Below, piece by piece: positions 7,116 to 14,863 of a DNA stretch of 34,599 nt. Position numbers and translations under genes: made by a program. This stretch comes from Eubacteriales bacterium (GTDB taxonomy: Bacteria; Bacillota; Clostridia; Christensenellales; CAG-138), in NCBI GenBank assembly GCA_021372675.1, contig JAJFTZ010000004.1:1-34599 (forward strand). The letters run 5' to 3'. Position 1 is the stretch's first letter. The number at the start of each line of letters is the position of its first letter. The notes below the pieces were generated by a model, which did not search any database, was not told the origin of the DNA, and worked only from the letters and a program-made list of their open reading frames with translations.

Positions 7116-8072
7116 TTGGAATGTACGGCCTATGATTTCGGCACATTGAAGAATTACGGGTATGCGGATATTTTTGCGTGGCACAGGGGGAAATGGGTTT
7201 TCTGCAAGCATAAAGAAAGAACGTCGTGGGAGGCTCCCGGCGGCCATATAGAGCATGGGGAAACCCCGTTGGAAGCGGCAAAAAGAGAATTGTATGAAGA
7301 AACGGGGGCCATCTCTTTTGATATGGAACCCCTTTGCGATTATCGGGCGCGGGGGAAATTTGGCGGTGTTAAGATAGATGCCGCCGGACAGGTGTTTTTT
7401 GCAAATATCCATACCTTGGGAGAAATCCCGCCAAGCGAAATGGAGCGTATATGTTTGCTGGACGGCCTTCCCGATGAATTGACGTATCCGGAATATACAA
7501 ATACGGTTTTTCCAATAGCGCTAGAGGGGCTGGATCGTTTTCAAAACCGCCAACCGCCCGAGCAATTTTCCATACCCGGTGCCGGGGGCATACTTGTAAA
7601 AAAGATGGACGGTGCCGAACATATCTTGTTGCAGGAAAGATGCAAACCCGGCACACCCGGCGAAACCGGCCTTTTGGAAATTCCGGCCGGAAAAATACGG
7701 GCGTTCGAGTGTATTTTCGATACGCTGAAAAGGGAGATAAAAGAGGAAACGGGCTTGCATGTAACGGAGATATTGGGCGAAAATCTATCGTCTGTTTACG
7801 AAGGGCATTCCTACAAGGTCATCAACTTCACTCCTTTCTCGTGCTCGCAAAACATAGAGGGCAGCTATCCTATTATGGTTTTTGTATTTATTTGCCATGT
7901 GGAAGGCGAGTTGCTGCCTTTTTCGGATGAAGCAAAGAATTACAGATGGATTTCTGTGGAAGAAACGAAAGCCTTGCTGAACGACAATCCCGAGCTGATT
8001 TATCCTATGCATGTGGATACCCTAAGAAAATATGTTGCTTTGAAAGGAAATAACGCGCCGATTACGGAATAA
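7116..8072 (+). CDS. tandem NUDIX hydrolase (two complete NUDIX domains)
   Basis: 318 residues from a TTG start nine bases after AGGAGG (7101-7106). A frame extension upstream would run through the tRNA scar and is not credible. Domain 1 has a full NUDIX box at residues 43-65 (G43, E49, R57-E58, E61-E62, G64). Domain 2 has another at 192-214 (G192, E198, R206-E207, E210-E211, G213). Domain 2 resembles ADP-ribose pyrophosphatases, with 'LLEIPAGK' before the box. Both boxes keep all metal-binding residues, so both may hydrolyse a nucleoside diphosphate linked to another moiety. Two active NUDIX domains in one short chain is uncommon. The gene is AT-richer than its neighbours, which suggests transfer. 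Confidence 0.85.
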   Translation: MECTAYDFGTLKNYGYADIFAWHRGKWVFCKHKERTSWEAPGGHIEHGETPLEAAKRELYEETGAISFDMEPLCDYRARGKFGGVKIDAAGQVFFANIHTLGEIPPSEMERICLLDGLPDELTYPEYTNTVFPIALEGLDRFQNRQPPEQFSIPGAGGILVKKMDGAEHILLQERCKPGTPGETGLLEIPAGKIRAFECIFDTLKREIKEETGLHVTEILGENLSSVYEGHSYKVINFTPFSCSQNIEGSYPIMVFVFICHVEGELLPFSDEAKNYRWISVEETKALLNDNPELIYPMHVDTLRKYVALKGNNAPITE

Positions 8073-8098
8073 AAACGCCCGGTGAATCCACCGGGCGT
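8071..8098 (-). terminator. terminator, mainly for the coat-like minus-strand gene
   Basis: ACGCCCGGTG (8075-8084) pairs with CACCGGGCGT (8089-8098) around an AATC loop. On the minus strand it is followed by T5. It lies between the convergent NUDIX and Gln-rich genes and overlaps the NUDIX stop. Confidence 0.7.
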
Positions 8099-8120
8099 GA
8101 AGGGTATAGCTATAAACGCT

Positions 8121-8447
8121 TTAGTGGGCGCTATCCGCTGCGTTGCCGCGGTGCTCTAAATAGGTTTGAAGAGCGCTTGCGTCCAAGCCGCCGCCCAAAA
8201 GTACGTCTACCAGCACAAGCACGGCTACGAGGATATTCTCGTTATCCACCGTGATATTCACATTGCTGTTTCCAATGTCCTTGATGATGGTTCTCAGGTT
8301 CTGATCCTGATCCTGACCTTGGGCCTGCGCCTGAAGCTGAGCCTGCTCCTGCTCCTGCGCTTGCGCCTGCGTTGCGTATTGCCACGGATACCAATAGGGG
8401 ATGCAGCATTGGCTTTGGCTGTTGCATGAATTACCGTAATTCCACAT
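8121..8447 (-). CDS. small Gln/Ala-rich protein, spore-coat-like
   Basis: 108 residues. The first 25 are rich in Tyr, Trp, Cys and Asn ('CCIPYWYPW' near 14-22). Residues 27-49 are a run of alternating Gln with Ala, Glu or Asp. 'SNVNITVDNENILVAVLVLV' starts at residue 61, and a hydrophobic 'DVLLGGG' follows. AGGAGGTT precedes the ATG. Low-complexity, aromatic and Gln-rich small proteins are common in Clostridia spore coats. The bofA gene shows that this organism probably sporulates. I do not recognise a named family; coat role is inference. Confidence 0.7.
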   Translation of the reverse strand: MWNYGNSCNSQSQCCIPYWYPWQYATQAQAQEQEQAQLQAQAQGQDQDQNLRTIIKDIGNSNVNITVDNENILVAVLVLVDVLLGGGLDASALQTYLEHRGNAADSAH

Positions 8448-8674
8448 TTCTATAACCTCCTTTGTTTAGGGATTACATATATATATTATTAGCATCGCCG
8501 CCGAAGTGTGAATGGCTGAAACGGCGCGGGGGATGGGGCCTTTCGCGAGCCGGTCTGCCTTTTATTTGTAGATAACCGCATACCTGCATATCGGAAAAGC
8601 GAACCCGCTTCGGCGCGTAAATCACCTTTTTGCGCGGGGGGGAAGAGAGGCGTTTTGGCGGCTTTCCCGGCGTG

Positions 8675-8703
8675 TTGCTTTTTTTAGGCGGGTACCGTAA
8701 AAT
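8675..8703 (+). promoter_or_regulatory. probable sigma-A promoter of the TSUP gene
   Basis: TTGCTT (8675-8680) and TAAAAT (8698-8703) are 17 bases apart, about 50 bases before the TSUP start. The remaining part of the 8448-8750 gap shows only an AT-rich stretch near 8476-8490 upstream of the coat-like gene. Confidence 0.5.
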
Positions 8704-8750
8704 AAGCAGGGCCGCTTTGCCCTAGCTTTTGTCGAAGGGAACCTATCTTC

Positions 8751-9488
8751 ATGGAAATGGTCTATACCTGGCTGGTGCTGGTTTCTTTTGCGGGCGGGTT
8801 CTTGCAGGCGGCTATAGGTTTTGGCTATGCCACGATCGTGATGGTGTTCTTTCCCGCGTTTTTGCCGAGCATGCCGGTCGCGTCCACGGTATGCGCGGTC
8901 CTATCGCTGCTCGCGTCGGCCGTGATGTTATTTCGGCACCGTAAAGCCGCGCGGCCAAAGCATGTGCTGTGGCCCATCCTTATCTACTTCGTGGTCATGC
9001 CGTTTGCCGTCGCATGGTCGGCCGGTGCGCCAAAGCTCATTTTGAGCGTCATTTTCGGCCTTTTTCTGGTGCTGCTGGGCCTTTACTATCTGTTTCGCGC
9101 CGATAAAATACGCATACCGGCCACGCCCGCGGCGGGCATGGCCGCAGGGCTTCTTTCCGGCGTGTTCGGCGGGCTGTTTGCCGTGAGCGCGCCGCCCGCG
9201 GCGCTCTATTGCCTTAGCACGCTCGACACGAAAGAGGAATACATAGGCACCCTGCAATTCTTCTTTTTTGTGACCAATACCTATGCCGTGGGCGTTCGCA
9301 CCTTCAACGGGCTTGTGACCTCGCAGGTGCTCCTGTGGTCGCTTGCCGCCTCCGGCGGGCTGCTGCTTGGGCTGTGGCTCGGGCAGGCCGTTCTTTACAA
9401 GCATGCGAACCTATCGCGCGTTAAAACATGGGTCTTTGTTTTTATCGCGTGCATGGGCGTGTGGACCGTCGTTTCCAACTTTATTTAA
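8751..9488 (+). CDS. TSUP-family (TauE/SafE) membrane permease
   Basis: 245 residues with about eight hydrophobic segments. The N-terminus has 'SFAGGFLQAAIGFGYATIVM', the GxGG..PAL-like start of the sulfite-exporter TauE/SafE family. The repeat half has 'AAGLLSGVFGGLFAVSAPPA', the mirrored motif typical of this family. Members move sulfite, sulfonates or other organic anions. The ligand here is unknown because no metabolic neighbour is present. The ribosome binding site (AAGGGA) is modest. A structured repeat begins 12 bases after the stop. Confidence 0.85.
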   Translation: MEMVYTWLVLVSFAGGFLQAAIGFGYATIVMVFFPAFLPSMPVASTVCAVLSLLASAVMLFRHRKAARPKHVLWPILIYFVVMPFAVAWSAGAPKLILSVIFGLFLVLLGLYYLFRADKIRIPATPAAGMAAGLLSGVFGGLFAVSAPPAALYCLSTLDTKEEYIGTLQFFFFVTNTYAVGVRTFNGLVTSQVLLWSLAASGGLLLGLWLGQAVLYKHANLSRVKTWVFVFIACMGVWTVVSNFI

Positions 9489-9500
9489 ACAAGAGAGCTT

Positions 9501-9868
9501 AAAGCTTTTGGGGGTTCGGGGGCCGCTCGCAGTTCGCAATAGTCGTTCCGCTCCCGTATGGTCGCGTTATTCCTTTGCTTACTGGGCTTCCGCCTCGCTT
9601 CTTCTGCCACTGGCAGCGCTCGGCCCCGCCCCGCGGAGGCTCTAATCCGCCGCCGGCGACATGTGCGGCGGCGGAAAGCCTTACTGCGTAAGGCTTTCCT
9701 TGCAGGAAGTACCGACCGCAACCTTAATTGTCGCTGAAGGCGACATCCGTAGTGCCCGTAGGGTACGAGGTACGAAGCCCCCAGCGGGAGACACCTTGGC
9801 CACTCGGCCTTCGAACCTTGCAGGTACTTTCTGTAATCCTCGAACAAGTGACGTATGTCACTTGTTTG
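9501..9868 (+). repeat. hairpin-rich intergenic repeat, copy A
   Basis: Fills the gap behind the TSUP gene. Landmarks shared with copies B and C, in order: GGGGGTTCGGGG near 9511; 'GACATGTGCGGCGGCGG' near 9658; a 12-bp hairpin GGAAAGCCTTAC-TGC-GTAAGGCTTTCC (9673-9699); TTGCAGGAAGT; 'GTAGTGCCCGTAGGG' near 9750; 'GCAGGTACTTTCTGTAATCC' near 9820; and a closing hairpin CGAACAAGTGAC-GTAT-GTCACTTGTTTG (9841-9868). Reading frames through it are shadows. This is the longest copy of the three. Confidence 0.8.
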
Positions 9869-9876
9869 AAAAATAT

Positions 9877-9904
9877 ATGTCCCGCGGGAAACCCCGCGGG
9901 ACAT
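9877..9904 (-). terminator. strong hairpin, probable terminator of the Cys/Arg-rich gene
   Basis: ATGTCCCGCGGG (9877-9888) pairs with CCCGCGGGACAT (9893-9904), a 12-bp stem. On the minus strand it is followed by ATATTTTTC. It lies just beyond repeat copy A and 79 bases after the end of the minus-strand microprotein gene. Confidence 0.6.
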
Positions 9905-9982
9905 CGGCATTTCTTGAGGAGAGCGGCCGTACGCCGGCCGTGGAGGGCCGCCTTGTTAAGGGCGGGCGGGGGAGCCGGTTTT

Positions 9983-10102
9983 TTAACGCCAGCATCTGCG
10001 GCAGCGGCAGTTGCGGCGGCACCGGTTACGGCAGCGGCGGTTGCAGCGCCTGTTCCCGGAGCCGGCATTGCCTAGAAAAAAGAAGGGCCAACATGAGCGC
10101 AT
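9983..10102 (-). CDS. 39-residue Cys/Arg-rich basic microprotein
   Basis: The minus-strand ATG at 10102 lies eight bases after AAGGGAG and opens 39 codons to TAA. After a short hydrophobic start 'MRSCWPFFFLG', residues 15-39 are almost only Arg, Cys, Asn and Trp in a repeating C-x2-3-R-R-C pattern ('NRRCNRRCRNRCRRNCRCRR'). It has seven Cys and 15 Arg. This could bind nucleic acid, metal or crosslink in a spore layer. It is too short for usual gene finders. A longer frame start at 10174 has no ribosome binding site. Family unknown. Confidence 0.6.
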   Translation of the reverse strand: MRSCWPFFFLGNAGSGNRRCNRRCRNRCRRNCRCRRCWR

Positions 10103-10208
10103 GGTATTCACTCCCTTTGGTTTATTTGCAAAGCAAGAAGCTGTTACAGTACACAGTATGTCTATGAAAGGCAATGCGTGAAAGCGTGAGAAAGGAAGCC
10201 GCCGCGGG

Positions 10209-10376
10209 TCAGCTCTTCTCCCCGGGGCAAAGCTCCTCGAATACCGAAGTGGCGACCATCATTCTGCTGAGCTCGCGCAGAAAAATGCTCAGGCAGACAA
10301 AATCCTCCCGGGAGAGGCTGCAATAAAAATAATTGGTCAGGGTCGCGATAAGGACGTTCATCTCGCACGGATCCAA
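10209..10376 (-). CDS. 55-residue DUF6774-like small protein
   Basis: A TTG at 10376, five bases after AGGTGA, opens 55 codons to TGA at 10209-10211. The sequence 'CEMNVLIATLTNYFYCSLSR' and then 'EDFVCLSIFLRELSRMMVAT' has the two-helix pattern (T-x-L.., L-S-x-[DE]-[ED], F-L-x-x-L) that I associate with the DUF6774 family of short Clostridia proteins. This match is from memory and needs a profile search. Function of that family is not known. The overlapping 68-codon frame at 10162-10368 is a shadow. Confidence 0.5.
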   Translation of the reverse strand: MDPCEMNVLIATLTNYFYCSLSREDFVCLSIFLRELSRMMVATSVFEELCPGEKS

Positions 10377-10590
10377 AGCAATCACCTAAGGCATAATATG
10401 CCGAAGCCCCTTTTTCCGCCGCACCGTGCCTTTTTAGGTGCGCCGCGGCCTAAATTTTATCCCTTGCGGGTTCTCGGGCCGCGCCGGTTGTGGTACGATA
10501 AGACTAAAGGGCGCTTAGTTTACCGCGCCTTACGTCCAATTGAAATATGCGGGGCCGGCCGCGGCGCGCGGAAGCCCGGAAAGGGGTCAT

Positions 10591-11511
10591 ATGGAGTTTT
10601 TAAGGATGCTGCAGGAGGTGCGTACGCCTTTTTTCGCGCAGGTGTTCGCTCTTATTACCTATCTGGGCGACGAGCTTATCTTCATGGCGGTCGTAATGGC
10701 CGTGCTTTGGTGTGTGGATAAAAAGTGGGGCTACCGGCTGTTCGCCATGGGGCTGATGGGCTCCATCCTCAACCAGCTTCTCAAGGCGATCTTTCTGATA
10801 CCCCGCCCGTGGGTGCTCGACGCGTCCTTAAGGCCTGTCGATGCGGCGTTGCCGGGGGCCACGGGGTATTCGTTCCCCAGCGGGCACACGCAAAGCGCCT
10901 CCACGCTGTTCGGCGGCGTGGCCGTTTGGCTTAAGAAAAGCGCCGTCACCATAATATGCGTGCTTTTGATCTTGCTCACGGGCTTTTCAAGGATGTATTT
11001 AGGCGTGCATACGCCGCTCGACGTGGGCGTTTCCCTCGGCACGGGGCTCCTCACGGTGATGCTGTTCGCCTATTTGTTCAAACGGGAGGATCGCGGCAAA
11101 AGGCATGTGAGCGCGGGCGTGGGCTTTGCGCTTTTGGTAACTTCGCTCGTTTTGCTCCTTTACGCGCTGCTTGCGCCTAAAACGGAGCGCAACGTGGAGC
11201 AGTTCGATTTGGAGGGTGTAAAGACCGCTTACACGGTGCTGGGCGCCGTGCTGGGGCTTATCGTTTCGTGGCTCGTCGATAGGCGCTGGCTCCGCTACGA
11301 GGTGCGCGCCGCGTGGTGGGCGCAGGTGTTGAAGTTCGCGATCGGCGTCGGCCTGCTGGCGGGGCTGCGTGCGGTGCTCAAGGCCCCGCTTCTCGCCCTG
11401 TTCGGCGGCGCGGACATCGCGCACGGCTTAAGGTATTTTCTGGTGGTCGTCACGGCCGGGGTGCTATGGCCGCTTACGTTTCCGCTCTGGGCGAAAACGG
11501 CTCACAAATAA
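10591..11511 (+). CDS. PAP2-superfamily membrane phosphatase (second copy)
   Basis: 306 residues with at least eight hydrophobic segments. All three phosphatase motifs are canonical: 'KAIFLIPRP' (K-x6-RP), 'SFPSGHTQSAS' and 'SRMYLGVHTPLDVG' with catalytic His and Asp. The C-terminal ~110 residues add further membrane segments. I choose ATG 10591, preceded by AAGGGG, because the upstream frame is low-complexity. Likely a lipid-phosphate phosphatase, for example undecaprenyl diphosphate recycling. It is only distantly similar to the PAP2 gene in the sugar operon. Its end overlaps the convergent DUF1294 gene by ten bases. Confidence 0.88.
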   Translation: MEFLRMLQEVRTPFFAQVFALITYLGDELIFMAVVMAVLWCVDKKWGYRLFAMGLMGSILNQLLKAIFLIPRPWVLDASLRPVDAALPGATGYSFPSGHTQSASTLFGGVAVWLKKSAVTIICVLLILLTGFSRMYLGVHTPLDVGVSLGTGLLTVMLFAYLFKREDRGKRHVSAGVGFALLVTSLVLLLYALLAPKTERNVEQFDLEGVKTAYTVLGAVLGLIVSWLVDRRWLRYEVRAAWWAQVLKFAIGVGLLAGLRAVLKAPLLALFGGADIAHGLRYFLVVVTAGVLWPLTFPLWAKTAHK

Positions 11512-11780
11512 TAAAGCGCCGCGACTAAGGCCGCAAGCTGCAAGATAAAAATCGCGGGCATGCCGAAGCGGAACGCGCTCTTCCGCGTTTTGTGGCGGAA
11601 GGCGTACATGCCCAGGAGGCTCCCCAAAGCGCCGCCGAGGAAAGCGCATAAAAAAAGCGCGCGCTCGCGTAGCCTGCGCGCGTTTTTTTGCGCGCGGGAT
11701 TTATCGAACCCCATCAGCGCGAAGCCGAAAAGGTTCATAACGAGCGCATAAAGGCCGAGGGCGGGGAGAAGTCCCTTCAT
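11502..11780 (-). CDS. DUF1294 membrane protein
   Basis: 92 residues with hydrophobic segments at both ends. It shows the DUF1294 signature: 'FGFALMGFDKSRAQKNARRL' then 'RERALFLCAFLGGALGSLLG' and 'MYAFRHKTRK'. Function of the family is unknown. Its ATG overlaps the stop of the TtcA-like gene (ATGA), so the two are co-transcribed. Confidence 0.85.
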   Translation of the reverse strand: MKGLLPALGLYALVMNLFGFALMGFDKSRAQKNARRLRERALFLCAFLGGALGSLLGMYAFRHKTRKSAFRFGMPAIFILQLAALVAALYYL

Positions 11781-12535
11781 GGCGCTTCCGCCTCCCGCGC
11801 CTCGCCGCGCGGCGGCAGGCTTAATCTATCCCACATGCCGTATTTTCCCGTTTCGGAAATGGCGGTCATGATGCGCTCCGGCGCGTCGGGCAAAAGGGAA
11901 GTGAAGTAGCGAAGCACATCCTTCATCTCCTCGCGCTTGGTCTTGCCCGCGACGGGGCAGTTGGGCTTGCACACGGGCACCTCGAGCCGCCGCGCGGCGC
12001 TGAGCGCGTATTTTTCGGGCAAAAACACGAGCGGGCGTATCACGGTAACGCCGCTACGGCTCAGGTACGTGACGGGCCCGAAGGTGTTAAGGCGGCTTTC
12101 GTAGAGAAGGCTCATAAAAAAGGTCTCGAGCACGTCGTCGCGGTTGTGGCCGAGCGCCACGAGGTTGCAGCCGCGTTCCCTTGCGGCGTCGTTGAGCGCG
12201 CCGCGCCGTAGCTTCGCGCATAGCGCGCAGGGGTGCTTTTCCGCGCGCGCGTTAAACACCACCTCGCCGATGTCGGTGCGGAGAATGTCGAAGGGGACGC
12301 CTATTTTGCGCGCGAAGTTCTCAACGGGCGCATGGTCCTCCTTCGTGAGGCCGAGGTCGAGCATCACCGCGCATACGTCGAAGGGCGTTTTGGAGAACGC
12401 GGCATAGAGCTTGAGACCGTACATCAAAAGGAGGCTGTCCTTGCCCCCGGAAACGCCCACGCATACCTTGTCGCCGGGATGTATCATGTTGTAGCGCTCG
12501 TCGGCGCGGCGGATACAGCCGAGTATTCTCTTCAT
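11777..12535 (-). CDS. TtcA-like PP-loop tRNA-thiolation enzyme
   Basis: 252 residues. The N-type PP-loop 'SGGKDS' is at 29-34. A C-x2-C pair (C103, C106) in 'HPCALCAKLRRG' and a C-x3-C pair (C189, C193) in 'CKPNCPVAGK' are placed as in the TtcA/TtuA group. These enzymes adenylate a tRNA base and use an Fe-S cluster or zinc to insert sulfur. 'GHNRDDVLETFFMSLLY' is a further TtcA trait. Whether it makes 2-thiocytidine or another thiolated base cannot be told. The start ATG follows AAGGGGAAGC. Confidence 0.88.
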   Translation of the reverse strand: MKRILGCIRRADERYNMIHPGDKVCVGVSGGKDSLLLMYGLKLYAAFSKTPFDVCAVMLDLGLTKEDHAPVENFARKIGVPFDILRTDIGEVVFNARAEKHPCALCAKLRRGALNDAARERGCNLVALGHNRDDVLETFFMSLLYESRLNTFGPVTYLSRSGVTVIRPLVFLPEKYALSAARRLEVPVCKPNCPVAGKTKREEMKDVLRYFTSLLPDAPERIMTAISETGKYGMWDRLSLPPRGEAREAEAP

Positions 12536-12650
12536 GCTTCCCCTTACTTTAAGCCTGCCGCAATCGGCAGGAAGTGCTTTTTTATTATAACAGGCGATCG
12601 TGTGCGCCGCAACGCGGCAAGCGTTTTTGCCGCAGGCTGCCCCAAAACCC

Positions 12651-12871
12651 CAGGGGGGTTCGGGGACCGAAGCCCCCGGAAGCTAAGTTCGCGAGCGGCG
12701 ATATGTGCGGCGCGAGCGAGAAGCCTTGCTTTGCAAGGCTTTCTTTGCAGGAATCGCTGGCCGCAACCTTGTTTAGTTACCGAAGGTAACATCTGTAGTG
12801 ACCGAAGGGTATGCGGGACGCACAGGCGGGTCCTGTAATTGTCAAAAAAGTGACTACGTCACTTTTTTGAC
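12651..12871 (+). repeat. hairpin-rich intergenic repeat, copy B
   Basis: Shares the landmarks of copy A in the same order: GGGGGGTTCGGGG near 12654; 'GATATGTGCGGCG' near 12700; hairpin AAGCCTTGC-TTT-GCAAGGCTT (12721-12741); TTTGCAGGAA; 'GTAGTGACCGAAGGG' near 12795; TCCTGTAATT; and a perfect 14-bp closing hairpin GTCAAAAAAGTGAC-TAC-GTCACTTTTTTGAC (12841-12871). It occupies most of the 12536-12955 gap. A small hairpin ATGCC-GCA-GGCAT follows at 12872-12884. Confidence 0.8.
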
Positions 12872-12894
12872 ATGCCGCAGGCATGAAATAACGG

Positions 12895-12924
12895 TTGCTC
12901 TTGCCGCGGCACAGAGGTTATAAT
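12895..12924 (+). promoter_or_regulatory. sigma-A promoter of the P-loop gene
   Basis: TTGCTC (12895-12900) and a perfect TATAAT (12919-12924) are 18 bases apart, 31 bases before the TTG start of the P-loop gene. Confidence 0.65.
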
Positions 12925-12955
12925 AGAGTTAACAAAAGTAAGGGAGGGGTTTCTC

Positions 12956-13387
12956 TTGATACGCGTAATCGTGGGCGAGACCGGTACGGGTAAAACCAAG
13001 CGCATCATCAGCATGGCGAACGAAACGCTGCAATCGGCAAAGGGAAGCATCGTTTTCCTCGATCACGACAGCAAGTACATGTTCGACCTGAAGAACGCGA
13101 TCAGGTTCATCGACGCATCCGAATTCCATATCGACTGCCCGGAAAAGTTTACCGGCTTTTTAGCGGGGCTTGCGGCTCAGGACTTTGATTTGGAATACAT
13201 CTTCATCGACGGTTTTCGTAAGATCGTGCGTCACCCGCTGGAAACGCTCCCCGGCCTTTTCGAGGAGCTCGAAGCCTTCTCGAAGGAACGCGGCGTCAAA
13301 ATCATTTTCAGCATCAGCGCCAACCCCGAAACGCTTCCCGAATTTTTACGCGGCTATTTCCTCGAAATGTCGGAAAACCTCGTATAA
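12956..13387 (+). CDS. small P-loop ATPase-like protein of unknown role
   Basis: 143 residues. Walker A 'GETGTGKT' lies at residues 7-14. A hydrophobic strand ending in Asp, 'LEYIFIDGF' near 77-85, is a plausible Walker B. The small size and lack of further domains suggest an ATPase core related to ATP-binding proteins of the KaiC/RecA-like or signal-recognition folds, but I do not recognise a family. The TTG start lies six bases after GGGAGGGG. Its own promoter and terminator make it monocistronic. Confidence 0.7.
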   Translation: MIRVIVGETGTGKTKRIISMANETLQSAKGSIVFLDHDSKYMFDLKNAIRFIDASEFHIDCPEKFTGFLAGLAAQDFDLEYIFIDGFRKIVRHPLETLPGLFEELEAFSKERGVKIIFSISANPETLPEFLRGYFLEMSENLV

Positions 13388-13409
13388 TGTAAATTTATAC
13401 ATTTCTCAT

Positions 13410-13436
13410 AAAGCGGACGCATTCGCGTCCGCTTTG
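13410..13436 (+). terminator. intrinsic-type hairpin after the P-loop gene
   Basis: AAAGCGGACGC and GCGTCCGCTTT form an 11-bp stem around ATTC (13410-13435). The T run behind it is short, so termination strength is uncertain. Confidence 0.55.
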
Positions 13437-13467
13437 CTGTTATGGCCCGCCGCATAGAATTGTTCAT

Positions 13468-13497
13468 TTGACGGGCTGTACTGAAACTTGATACAAT
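13468..13497 (+). promoter_or_regulatory. sigma-A promoter of the processing protease
   Basis: TTGACG (13468-13473) and TACAAT (13492-13497) are separated by 18 bases, giving a leader of about 60 bases before the ATG at 13563. Confidence 0.65.
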
Positions 13498-13562
13498 GTG
13501 CATACATAATACGGAACGAAAAAACGTTCCCTTTTTTCCATTCGGGCTCGGGAGGCAAAATT

Positions 13563-14783
13563 ATGAAGTCCTGGCTGAGGACGACCTTATATTTTCTGGC
13601 GGTGATCCTCATCACCGCCGCGGTCACGGCGGGCGTCACCGTGGGCGTTATGAACCGCAGCGCTTCGGACGCGGTCGTAATGAGCGTGGAGGAATACCGC
13701 AAGCTCAAGGACGTGCTGGTACTCAAGGAGATCATGGAAAAGATCGACGCGGAAGCGCTTCACAGCGCCGTTACGCACGACGAGCTTGTGGAATTCGGCG
13801 CGCGCGGCATGCTTTCCGCTTTAAACGACCGCTATGCGGAGTATTATACCGCCGCGGAATACGAGGCATACCTTTCGCGTATCAACGGCGAGTACAACGG
13901 CATCGGCATTTTGGTGGGGCAGCCCAACGAATCAGGCGCGCCCGTGCTCGATGTGTACGACGGCAACCCCGCGGCTTTGGCGGGCGTGATGCCGGGGGAT
14001 ATCATCACCGCTGTAAACGGGCAAAGCATGATAGGCGCGCAGCTCGACGAGCTCGTGGCGGCCGTGGACGTGGAGATCGGCGAAACCGTTACGCTGAGCA
14101 TTCTTCGCGGCGCGCAGACGCTCGAAATACCCGTGACGAGCGCGGCGGTAAACATCAAGCGCGTGAGCTACGCCCTTTTTAAGGAGCGCACGGGCTATAT
14201 CCGCCTCGATATGTTCACCGGAAACTGCGTGGACGAATTTGAGGAGGCGCTCAAAAACCTCAACGAGCGCGGCATGAAATCCCTCGTGATCGACCTTCGC
14301 AACAACCCCGGCGGCTCGCTCGACGACGTGGTGGAGATCGCCGACATGCTCCTTGGGGATTGCGACATCGTGAGCCTGAAGGGGAACGACGCGGCGGATG
14401 TGCGCGTGTACCGCTCCAAAGGGCGGCCGGTCAAGGTGCCGCTCGCTATTTTGGTCAACGAAAACTCCGCCTCCGCCAGCGAAATCTTAGCGGGCGCGAT
14501 ACAGGACAACAGCGCGGGCGTTATCGTGGGCATGAAAACCTTCGGCAAGGGTATCGTGCAAACGACGATGCCGCTCGATTCTAACGGCGGCTGGCTCAAG
14601 CTCACCACCGAGGAGTATTTTACGCCAAGCGGTGAAAACATCCACGGCGTGGGCATCACGCCCGATATCATTGTGGATCTGCCCGCGGATATGAAGGGCC
14701 TTCCCATCGGCCAGCTCGATCAGGAAAACGACGCGCAGCTTTGGGGCGCGCTCGACTACGTGCGCGCGGAGGCGAATAAATAA
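13563..14783 (+). CDS. C-terminal processing peptidase, S41 family
   Basis: 406 residues. An N-terminal membrane anchor (residues ~7-30) is followed by a PDZ domain (~105-185, 'GVMPGDIITAVNG') and the S41 protease core. The catalytic pair is read as S304 in 'NENSASASEI' and K329 in 'GKGIVQ', with the 25-residue spacing of known tail-specific proteases. 'DLRNNPGGSLDDVVEIAD' is another hallmark. It would cleave exported or membrane proteins outside the membrane; paralogues act in sporulation signalling (CtpB) in Bacillus. I start at ATG 13563, seven bases after GGGAGG, rather than at the upstream in-frame start, which overlaps the promoter. Confidence 0.92.
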   Translation: MKSWLRTTLYFLAVILITAAVTAGVTVGVMNRSASDAVVMSVEEYRKLKDVLVLKEIMEKIDAEALHSAVTHDELVEFGARGMLSALNDRYAEYYTAAEYEAYLSRINGEYNGIGILVGQPNESGAPVLDVYDGNPAALAGVMPGDIITAVNGQSMIGAQLDELVAAVDVEIGETVTLSILRGAQTLEIPVTSAAVNIKRVSYALFKERTGYIRLDMFTGNCVDEFEEALKNLNERGMKSLVIDLRNNPGGSLDDVVEIADMLLGDCDIVSLKGNDAADVRVYRSKGRPVKVPLAILVNENSASASEILAGAIQDNSAGVIVGMKTFGKGIVQTTMPLDSNGGWLKLTTEEYFTPSGENIHGVGITPDIIVDLPADMKGLPIGQLDQENDAQLWGALDYVRAEANK

Positions 14784-14806
14784 CGTGTTTTTGTAAAACA
14801 CGAAGC

Positions 14807-14838
14807 ACAAAAAAACGGCTCGCGGGCCGCTTTTTTGT
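14807..14838. terminator. bidirectional terminator
   Basis: ACAAAAAA-a-CGGC and GCCG-c-TTTTTTGT arms form a stem with T runs on both strands. It sits between the protease and the convergent DUF378 gene. A second hairpin, CGTGTTTT-TGT-AAAACACG, lies just upstream at 14784-14802. Confidence 0.75.
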
Positions 14839-14863
14839 GTGGATGCTATCGTCTTTTTTTCAA

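Noticed and set aside
9661-10167. A 168-codon frame across repeat copy A and the microprotein
   Set aside because: It reads through the repeat hairpins and has no ribosome binding site. Similar peptides appear from copies B and C, which shows they come from the repeat.
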